From JBQCEE01 sp051960575 (lineage in GTDB: Bacteria; Actinomycetota; Actinomycetes; Mycobacteriales; Jatrophihabitantaceae): 12,231 nt of DNA. Position 1 is the first letter of the stretch. Each line of letters opens with the position of its first letter. The position numbers and the translations under genes are program-made. The notes beneath the pieces were generated by a model. It made no database searches, was not told the DNA's origin, and saw only the letters and a program-made list of their open reading frames with translations. The DNA is taken from positions 1-12,231 of the forward strand of contig NZ_JBQCEE010000323.1 of NCBI RefSeq assembly GCF_051960575.1, written 5' to 3'. Positions 6,031 to 10,993 of the stretch are shown piece after piece.

Positions 6031-6762
6031 GGTGTCCTCCGAACGGGGATCTGACGGGTGGGGCGGGCGCGGCTGCACGGGCAGCCCCCGCGCCCAGAGC
6101 TGGATGCCGTGGCGTGTGATGGCGGCCCGCACGGCGCGGGTCTCGTGCGGGCGGCGCTGGGCCGCCGCGAGCACAGCCCTGGTGGTGTGCTCGCGGCGGA
6201 CCCCTCGCACCGAGGCGGTGAACGGGCGGCCGCCCGGTCGGTGCAGCGTGATGGTGAGCGCGAGCCGCTCGCCCGGTTCGGGCAGGCTCATCCGGTAGTG
6301 GCCGTCGACCGGGTAGAACGGCGAGACGTAGAACTGCTTCTCGGTCTCGGCCCGCCCCGCGTCGTCCGGCCGCAGCAGGTAGCGGTGCCGCTGGCCGTAG
6401 GTGTTGTGCACCTCGGCGACGACGGCGACGACGGCGCCGTCCGGGTCGTGGCACCAGTAGACGGTGAGCGGGTTGAAGACGTAGCCGAGCCGGCGCGGCT
6501 GGGTCAGCATCGTGACGCGGCCGCCCGCGACGTCGATGCCCTGCTCGGCCAGGTACGCGTCGATGTTCTCGCGCAGCGAGCGGGCCGGGTCGCCGACGTG
6601 GTCGGCGGCGTCGAGCCGGGCCAGCGGGCGCAGCGCCCGTGGCAGTCGCGGCAGCTCGTCGAGGTCGACGAAGGTCAGTTCACCCCGCCGGCGCACCACG
6701 TGCCGGATCGGGTCGCTGCGGACGTGGACGATGTCGACGTCGTACAGCGCGGCAGCTACCAC
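4726..6762 (-). CDS. DUF1365 domain fused in frame to CFA-synthase-like SAM methyltransferase
   Basis: One open frame of 678 residues. Residues 1-244 are a complete DUF1365 protein (LYDVDIVHVRSDPIRH, GYVFNPLTVYWCHD, EVHNTYGQRHRYLL, KQFYVSPFYPVDGHYRMSL, LWARGLPVQPRP), a family of unknown reaction found with cyclopropane-synthase genes. Residues 245-678 are a full methyltransferase (described separately). The start is GTG 6762, which overlaps the FAD gene stop by 7 bp (GTGGTAG); anything further upstream only shadows the FAD gene. No stop separates the domains, although DUF1365 reaches its normal end about eight residues before the junction. The codon at 6054-6052 is TCA, an A-ending serine codon in a G/C-ending background and one base from TGA or TAA. 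Both a true fusion and two products from one frame are possible, because the second domain has its own GTG and strong SD. The homologues in M. tuberculosis, Rv0448c and UfaA1, are separate genes. Confidence 0.8.
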   Translation of the reverse strand: MVAAALYDVDIVHVRSDPIRHVVRRRGELTFVDLDELPRLPRALRPLARLDAADHVGDPARSLRENIDAYLAEQGIDVAGGRVTMLTQPRRLGYVFNPLTVYWCHDPDGAVVAVVAEVHNTYGQRHRYLLRPDDAGRAETEKQFYVSPFYPVDGHYRMSLPEPGERLALTITLHRPGGRPFTASVRGVRREHTTRAVLAAAQRRPHETRAVRAAITRHGIQLWARGLPVQPRPPHPSDPRSEDTVPTTKTTAARLAGLLTDMGVELPVRLRAWDGSEAGPAGGPVLVINNRRALRRLLWAPGELGLGRAYVSGDLDVEGDIADGFRRVWAVGGSKPEFTARTMARAALTAARLGAIGRPPAPPASEARLEGRLHSKRRDRAAIAHHYDLSNEFYELLLDGTMAYSCAYFAEFEGGGSTPAARPDQPLVDAQRAKLDLICRKLDLRPGGKHLDVGCGWGSLILHAAEHYGVHATGITLSAQQRDFVAKRIADRGLSDRVEVKLLDYREARSLGTGVFDSVSSIEMGEHVGEEQYPEYASILFDALKPTGRLLLQQMSRKADAAPGGGAFIESYIAPDMHMRPLGATLDFLDRAGFEVRDVEAMREHYVWTVEAWIRTLESRWSEFVALVGEETARVWRRYLVGGALSFEQNRMGVDQFLAVKPGPLGVSGMPARRPWAR
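6036..6040 (-). promoter_or_regulatory. Internal Shine-Dalgarno for the methyltransferase
   Basis: Minus-strand GGAGG, followed by ACACC and GTG 6030. It is one of the strongest SD sequences in the window although it lies inside an open frame. This supports independent translation initiation of the methyltransferase. Confidence 0.7.
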
Positions 6763-8015
6763 GTGACACCCAGGCTGGCGGCCGCACGGACGCCGGAGAG
6801 CGCGCCGTCCTCGTGGAAGCCCCAGCCGTGGTACGCGCCGGCGAACGCGACGACGCCGTCGTTCAGCTCGGGCAGGCGACCGCGCGCGGCGACCGACTCG
6901 ACGGTGTAGACGGGGTGCTCGTAGTCCATCCGGTCGATGATCAGGCGCGGGTCGACCGCGTCGTCGCCGTTGAGGCTGACGACGTAGGTGTCGGGCCCGT
7001 CGAGCCGCTGCAGGCGGTTCATGTTGTAGCTGACCTGGACGGTCGTGGGTGCGGCGTCGCACGACGGCAGCGCGTAGTTCCACGATGCGGCTGCGCGCGG
7101 CGCCTTGGGCAGCACCGAGGTGTCGTTGTGCAGCAGCGTCGGGTTGACGGTGTAGCCGATGGCGCCGAGCAGCTGCTGCTGCAGCGCGGTGGGGGCGCTC
7201 AACATCCGCAGCGACTGCTGCGGGTGCGCGGCCAGCACGACGCCGTCGAACTGCTCGACCGCATCGGCCTCGGTGCGGATCTCGACGCCGTCGGCGGTGC
7301 GGCGCACCTCGCGCACCGGCGTCGAGGTCTCGACCGCGCTGAGCCCCTTCGCCGCCCGCTCGACGTACCGCGCCGAGCCGCCCAGCACCGTGTACCAGGT
7401 GGGCGCACCGGTCACGGTGAGCATGCCGTGGTTGGCGAGGAAGACGAACAGGTAGCGGGCCGGGTAGTCGCCCGCCTGCGTGGGCGCCGTCGACCAGACC
7501 GCCGAGATGAGCGGGGTCATGAAGTGGGCGACGAAGTAGGGCGTGAAGCCGCCTCGGGCGAGGAACTCGCGCACGGTGAGCTCGTCGTCGTCGCTCGCCA
7601 GCAGCGCCTTGGCGCGACGGTGAAACTTCACGACCTCACCGAGCATGCGCAGGTAGCGCGGGTTGGTCGACGTGCGCCGCGACGGCAGCAGCCCGGACAC
7701 GCCGCGTCCGCCCGCGTACTCGAGGCCGCAGCCGGCGCACGAGATGGACATCGACATGTCCGACTCCTGCGTGGCGACGCCGAGCTCGTTGAACAGCCGC
7801 AGCAGGGTCGGGTAGGTGCGGAGGTTGTGGACGATGAAGCCGGTGTCGACCGCGCGCAGGCGGCCGTCGCGTCCGAGCACCTCGTGGGTGTCCGCGTGAC
7901 CACCGAGCCGGTGGTCGGCCTCGTAGAGCGTGACGTCCGCGCTGCGCTGCAGGACGTACGCCGCCGTGAGGCCCGCGACTCCACTGCCCACCACGGCGAT
8001 CCGGCGACGTCCCAC
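6756..8015 (-). CDS. FAD-dependent oxidoreductase (amine oxidase/desaturase-like) of the lipid cluster
   Basis: A 419-residue flavoprotein of the NAD(P)-binding Rossmann/amine-oxidase-like type found beside CFA synthase and DUF1365 genes. The N-terminus has the FAD dinucleotide motif AVVGSGVAGLTAAYVL (GxGxxG at 10-15), then Glu32 and LGGHADT, which contact the ADP-ribose. A CAGC pair (Cys93, Cys96) sits in MSMSISCAGCGLEYAGG. The C-terminal flavin segment is FAGAYHGWGFHEDGALSGVRAA (391-412). The start is GTG 8015, preceded by GAGGAG with 6 nt spacing; an ATG at 8057 has no SD and overlaps the putative promoter. The likely role is oxidation or desaturation of a methylated or unsaturated acyl chain, by analogy with the FAD desaturase of bacterial furan fatty acid synthesis; the substrate is not shown by the sequence. 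It is first in the operon and the homologue in synteny of Rv0449c. Confidence 0.9.
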   Translation of the reverse strand: MGRRRIAVVGSGVAGLTAAYVLQRSADVTLYEADHRLGGHADTHEVLGRDGRLRAVDTGFIVHNLRTYPTLLRLFNELGVATQESDMSMSISCAGCGLEYAGGRGVSGLLPSRRTSTNPRYLRMLGEVVKFHRRAKALLASDDDELTVREFLARGGFTPYFVAHFMTPLISAVWSTAPTQAGDYPARYLFVFLANHGMLTVTGAPTWYTVLGGSARYVERAAKGLSAVETSTPVREVRRTADGVEIRTEADAVEQFDGVVLAAHPQQSLRMLSAPTALQQQLLGAIGYTVNPTLLHNDTSVLPKAPRAAASWNYALPSCDAAPTTVQVSYNMNRLQRLDGPDTYVVSLNGDDAVDPRLIIDRMDYEHPVYTVESVAARGRLPELNDGVVAFAGAYHGWGFHEDGALSGVRAAASLGVTW

Positions 8016-8021
8016 TGCTGA

Positions 8022-8027
8022 CTCCTC
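8022..8027 (-). promoter_or_regulatory. Ribosome binding site of the FAD gene
   Basis: Minus-strand GAGGAG with a 6-nt spacer to GTG 8015. It decides this start against the upstream ATG 8057 and TTG 8060. Confidence 0.8.
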
Positions 8028-8059
8028 GACTCGGCCCCGTGTCGGGCCGTCGTCCATCA

Positions 8060-8086
8060 ATTCGGATGATCGAGCGATCCGGATTC
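8060..8086 (-). promoter_or_regulatory. Candidate ECF (SigK-type) promoter of the lipid operon
   Basis: On the minus strand, CCGAAT (8065-8060) lies 15 nt downstream of GAATCC (8086-8081). I recall CCATCC and CCGAAT as the SigK -35 and -10 elements in mycobacteria; the -10 is a perfect match and the -35 matches at its ATCC core. The implied transcript would start near 8053, giving a leader of about 40 nt before GTG 8015. The site is nested in the inverted repeat AATTCGGAT (8059-8067) / ATCCGGATT (8077-8085). Confidence 0.45.
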
Positions 8087-8126
8087 ATGCCAGTGGTCGG
8101 CGGCACCCGGGGGCGAGGGTGCAGAG

Positions 8127-8165
8127 AGGGGCGGGCGGCACGGGAGGGATGTGCCGCTCGCCCCT
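8127..8165. terminator. Strong GC-rich hairpin (terminator or structured element)
   Basis: Arms 8127-8141 and 8151-8165 (AGGGGCGGGCGGCAC and GTGCCGCTCGCCCCT) form a 15-bp stem with a 9-nt loop. The single imperfection is a G-T pair, a wobble in the + strand RNA. There is no T tract, which is common for actinobacterial terminators. Its place between divergent genes, outside both predicted transcripts, makes the function unclear. Confidence 0.5.
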
Positions 8166-8312
8166 TGTCGAGCACGATAGGGCATCCGGTACGCGCGCGT
8201 CTCGCAGCCGGTCTGCGAGTGTCGGGCCGATCGTCCCGATCTGCAACGGTTGCACCGTCGGCGAACGGCGCAGTGCAACGAGGCCGATTGCCGATCAGAT
8301 CGGTAGGGAAGC

Positions 8313-8318
8313 TATCCT
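8313..8318 (+). promoter_or_regulatory. Candidate -10 box for a leaderless DUF4395 transcript
   Basis: TATCCT ends 6 nt before GTG 8325, the spacing expected if transcription starts at or next to the start codon. A possible -35, TTGCCG (8288-8293), is 19 nt upstream. There is no well-placed SD. The inverted repeat CCGAT/ATCGG (8291-8303) sits between the two elements as a possible operator. Confidence 0.4.
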
Positions 8319-8324
8319 CGTGGT

Positions 8325-8837
8325 GTGTCCTGGATCGGCTTCCCCAACCCGGTGAATGAGAAGGCGGCCCGCGTGGTCGCCGGCGGCGTGGTGGTCGAGG
8401 CCACCGCCACGATCGTCCTGGCCGCCACGGTCGACCGGCAGTGGCTCTGGCTCTCGGCGGTGCTCGCGGCCGGGTTCCTGGCGCGCGTGCTCACCGGCCC
8501 CCGCCTGAGCCCGCTGGGGCGGCTCGCCACCCAGGTCGTCGCCCCACGCCTCGGTGCGGCGAAGCTCGTGCCCGGGCCGCCGAAGCGCTTCGCCCAGGCC
8601 GTCGGCCTGGCGTTCACCGGCACCGCCGTGCTGCTGACCGCCCTCGGACTCACCGTCGCGCCGATCGTCCTGCTGGCGGTCATCGTGGTCTTCGCGGTGC
8701 TCGAGTCGGTGTTCGCGGTCTGCGCCGGCTGCATCGTGTTCGCCCGCCTGATGCGGTGGGGCGTCATCCCCGAGACGGTCTGCGCCGAGTGCGCGGACAT
8801 CTCGCTGCGCCTCGAGCGGCTGACGCCGGCCGCCTGA
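8325..8837 (+). CDS. DUF4395 family membrane protein with two CxxC motifs
   Basis: A 170-residue protein of the actinobacterial DUF4395 family, function unknown. The N-terminal NPVNEKAARV and the central GPRLSPLGRLATQVVAPRLG and GPPKRFAQAVGL are the conserved family segments. Hydrophobic stretches lie at about 18-35, 41-56, 92-108 and 111-140. Two cysteine pairs, CAGC (133-136) at the end of the last membrane segment and CAEC (153-156) in the tail, could form a redox disulfide or a metal site. The family is often found near thioredoxin-like or sulfurtransferase genes, but none lies in this window. GTG 8325 is the chosen start, with TATCCT just upstream and no clear SD. The CPBP gene follows after 31 bp. 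Confidence 0.85.
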   Translation: MSWIGFPNPVNEKAARVVAGGVVVEATATIVLAATVDRQWLWLSAVLAAGFLARVLTGPRLSPLGRLATQVVAPRLGAAKLVPGPPKRFAQAVGLAFTGTAVLLTALGLTVAPIVLLAVIVVFAVLESVFAVCAGCIVFARLMRWGVIPETVCAECADISLRLERLTPAA

Positions 8838-8868
8838 TCCCTCAACCGCGGTTCGGCAGACTGGCGGG

Positions 8869-9660
8869 GTGGACGTCGCCACCGAAGCCCCGCCGCCGAG
8901 CCGCACGCGTGACCGCCTGCTCGGGCTCGAACTGCTCGCCGTGCTGGCCGTCACCTACGGTGCCGACGGCGTGCGCTCGCTGCTCGACAACATCCACGAC
9001 CAGCTCATCATCAACCGCGGCCTCGGCCTGAAGCACGTCGCCACCGGCCCGATCGTCTACTCCCCTCCCCCGACCTACGCCTGGTTCGACCTCACCCAGT
9101 ACCTGGTGCAGGCGGCGCTCGGCCTGGCGCCGGCGTTCCTCGCGGTCGTGCTGCTCGCCCGCTCGCCCGGCGGAGCGGGCTTCTCGATCGGCCTCGACCG
9201 CGTGCGGCGGGTCGAGTGGCTGCAGGGCGCCGGCTTCGCCGCGCTCATCGGCATCCCCGGCCTCGGGCTGGTGTACGTCGCCCGGCAGCTCGGCGCGAAC
9301 GCCCAGATCGTCGTCACCAACTTCCCGGACGTCTGGTACCGCATCCCGGTGCTGCTCATCGACGCCGCGCAGAACGGCATCGCCGAGGAGGTCGTCGTCT
9401 GCGGGTTCGTCCTCACCCGGCTCGCGCAGCGGGGCTGGAAGGCACCCGCGGCGATCGGGGCGGCGGCTGTCGTGCGCGGCGGCTACCACCTGTACCAGGG
9501 GTACGGCGCGTTCATCGGCAACGCGGTCATGGGGCTGATCTTCGGCTGGTGGTTCCAGCGCACCCGCCGCGTCGTGCCGCTCATCGTCGCCCACACGATC
9601 ATCGACGCGGTGAGCTTCGTCGGCTATATCTACCTCAAAAACCACGTCAGCTGGATCTGA
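8869..9660 (+). CDS. CPBP/CAAX-type intramembrane protease family protein
   Basis: A 263-residue polytopic membrane protein of the CPBP (CAAX protease/bacteriocin-processing, Abi) family. The motif IAEEVVVCGFVLTRL (171-185) holds the catalytic Glu173-Glu174 pair. The second and last motifs are RGGYHLYQGYG (His207) and VAHTIIDAVSF (His242, Asp246), giving the expected Glu and His active-site set. The usual Arg of EExxxR is Cys178 here. Membrane segments are likely at about 19-30, 76-97, 118-137, 158-172, 194-202, 216-229 and 236-255. In this family members cleave peptides within the membrane or act as scaffolds; the substrate is unknown and no bacteriocin or prenylation gene is adjacent. GTG 8869 starts without a clear SD; CAGACT (8857-8862) lies 6 nt upstream. 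It may be co-transcribed with DUF4395. Confidence 0.88.
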   Translation: MDVATEAPPPSRTRDRLLGLELLAVLAVTYGADGVRSLLDNIHDQLIINRGLGLKHVATGPIVYSPPPTYAWFDLTQYLVQAALGLAPAFLAVVLLARSPGGAGFSIGLDRVRRVEWLQGAGFAALIGIPGLGLVYVARQLGANAQIVVTNFPDVWYRIPVLLIDAAQNGIAEEVVVCGFVLTRLAQRGWKAPAAIGAAAVVRGGYHLYQGYGAFIGNAVMGLIFGWWFQRTRRVVPLIVAHTIIDAVSFVGYIYLKNHVSWI

Positions 9661-9709
9661 TCGTCGAGGTCGGGCCAACCCGTTTCCGGCGCATGGCATC
9701 GTCGCCGCT

Positions 9710-10960
9710 GTGGACCTCGAGATCCTGAACCCGCTGCCCGAGAGCGAGATCGGCGACTGGTCGCGCGCCCTGGCGATGACGCTGCTGTTCGACAGCGGCG
9801 AGAACGACCTCGCGCCGCTGGAGGAGCGCTGGCGGTCGCGTTGGACGCCCGAGCGCGCCTACGCCGTGCGTGACCGCGGCCGGGTCGTCGCCACCCTGCT
9901 CACCGACGCCCGCACCATGACCGTGCCGGGGCCCGGCGGCGGCACGGTGGCGCTGCCCGTCGACGCCCTCACCGGGGTCAGCGTCGCCGCGACCCACCAC
10001 CGCCGCGGGCTGCTCACCCGCATGCTCACCTCGTCGCTGGCGGCGGCGAAGGACCGCGGCGACCCGTGCAGCGTGCTCGTTGCCGCCGAGTGGCCGATCT
10101 ACGGCCGCTTCGGCTATGGGCCGGCGGTGCGGTACGCCGACTACGTCTACCGCCCGCGCGGTCGCGGCGCCCACGTGGCCGCGTGCGGGCGCGGCACCGT
10201 GCGGCAGGTCGAGCCGGCCGAGCTCCTCGAGGTGGCGCCGGCACTGTTCGAACGGGCACGGCGGCGGCGCGCCGGCCAGATCAGCCGCACGGACGCATGG
10301 TGGGGCGGGTTCCTCGGCGTGACCATGGCCAGGATCGGGCCCCGCAAGCACTGGTTGCTGCGCGAGGGCGCCGACGGCCCCGACGGCCTGCTGGGCTGGC
10401 GCACCACCCGCGACTTCGAGCTCGACGGGGCGTACGCGTCGATCGAGGTCGAATCGTTCGTCGCCGCGGGCGGCGACGCCGAACGCGACCACTGGAACTA
10501 CCACCCCGAGCGCGCCGTGATCGAGGAGGTGCACCTGGGCATGCGGTCGGTCGACGAGCCGGCACGATTCCTCATGGCCGACGGCCGCGCCCTGCGGCAG
10601 ACCTTCACCGGCGACTTCGCCTGGGTGCGACTGCTCGACGTGCCGGCCGCGCTCTCGGCCCGCGGGTGGGCCGGCAGCGACCGGCTCGTGCTCGAGGTCG
10701 TCGACGACCACCCGGGCGCCCCGGCCGCGGGCCGGTTCGCGCTGGACGCGACACCCGACGGTGCGGCGTGCACCCCGACCACGGCGTCGGCCGACCTCAC
10801 GCTGTCCGTGCGGGCGCTCGGCGCGGTCTACCTCGGTGGGCACTCGCTCGCCGTGGTGGCGGCGGGTGGTGAGGTCGACGAGCACACCGCGGGCGCGGTG
10901 CGCCGGCTCGACGCGCTGCTCGCCACCGCGCTCGCCCCGTGGTGCCAGACGGGGTTCTGA
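9710..10960 (+). CDS. Eis-type GNAT N-acetyltransferase with SCP2-like C-terminal domain
   Basis: A 416-residue acetyltransferase with the Eis layout, two GNAT-type domains followed by a sterol-carrier-like C-terminal domain. It transfers acetyl from acetyl-CoA to amines; mycobacterial Eis modifies aminoglycosides and protein lysines. The acetyl-CoA loop is LTGVSVAATHHRRGLLTRML (88-106). WPIYGRFGYGPA (128-139) contains Tyr136, the counterpart of the general-acid Tyr126 of M. tuberculosis Eis. The chain ends in Phe416, fitting the use of a C-terminal Phe carboxylate as base in that enzyme. Length is close to the 402 residues of Eis. The start is GTG 9710; the ATG at 9693 is out of frame. No SD is evident and CATCGT (9697-9702) lies 7 nt upstream. 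The substrate here is unknown, and drug resistance should not be assumed. Confidence 0.9.
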   Translation: MDLEILNPLPESEIGDWSRALAMTLLFDSGENDLAPLEERWRSRWTPERAYAVRDRGRVVATLLTDARTMTVPGPGGGTVALPVDALTGVSVAATHHRRGLLTRMLTSSLAAAKDRGDPCSVLVAAEWPIYGRFGYGPAVRYADYVYRPRGRGAHVAACGRGTVRQVEPAELLEVAPALFERARRRRAGQISRTDAWWGGFLGVTMARIGPRKHWLLREGADGPDGLLGWRTTRDFELDGAYASIEVESFVAAGGDAERDHWNYHPERAVIEEVHLGMRSVDEPARFLMADGRALRQTFTGDFAWVRLLDVPAALSARGWAGSDRLVLEVVDDHPGAPAAGRFALDATPDGAACTPTTASADLTLSVRALGAVYLGGHSLAVVAAGGEVDEHTAGAVRRLDALLATALAPWCQTGF

Positions 10961-10963
10961 GCC

Positions 10964-10993
10964 CCGGCCGGACGACGCCGGTCAGTCGGCCGG
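10964..10993. terminator. Possible bidirectional hairpin between convergent genes
   Basis: CCGGCCG (10964-10970) and CGGCCGG (10987-10993) can pair around a 16-nt loop in the 21-bp gap between the Eis-like and SPFH genes, reaching into the SPFH 3' end. There is no T tract and competing GC pairings exist. Confidence 0.3.

Larger units (their letters stand above)
8016..8324. other. Divergent intergenic region rich in inverted repeats
   Basis: This 309-bp gap separates the FAD operon from the DUF4395 gene and holds no credible ORF. It contains the FAD gene SD, a candidate ECF promoter inside a 27-bp hyphenated palindrome (8059-8085), and a strong hairpin (8127-8165). Three shorter perfect inverted repeats follow: CTCGCAG/CTGCGAG (8201-8219), TGCAA/TTGCA (8242-8254) and CCGAT/ATCGG (8291-8303). 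A -10-like TATCCT (8313-8318) precedes DUF4395. TGCAACG also recurs as a direct repeat at 8242-8248 and 8274-8280. Confidence 0.7.

Noticed and set aside
3970..6054. 694-residue + strand open frame
   Set aside because: It is the antisense shadow of DUF1295 and the methyltransferase, whose motifs are unmistakable; composition is Arg/Ala/Gly/Val-rich with no domain, as expected in high-GC DNA.
6763..7083. N-terminal extension of the DUF1365 frame by 107 residues
   Set aside because: It overlaps the FAD gene on the same strand, is Arg-rich and lacks homology; GTG 6762 gives the normal DUF1365 N-terminus.
6639..8021. 460-residue + strand open frame
   Set aside because: Antisense shadow of the FAD oxidoreductase; no recognisable motif.
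8016..8060. Earlier ATG/TTG starts (8057, 8060) for the FAD gene
   Set aside because: No SD precedes them, they add residues before the conserved Rossmann start, and they overlap the putative promoter; GTG 8015 has GAGGAG at 6 nt.
8057..8278. Small ORFs in the intergenic region on either strand
   Set aside because: Arg/Ser-rich, no RBS and no motif; they overlap palindromes and the likely promoter.
8221..8280. Possible tRNA or riboswitch in the region around the TGCAA/TTGCA repeat
   Set aside because: No cloverleaf, T-loop or known aptamer core could be formed; only short inverted repeats are present.
9647..10885. 412-residue minus strand open frame
   Set aside because: Antisense shadow of the Eis-like acetyltransferase.
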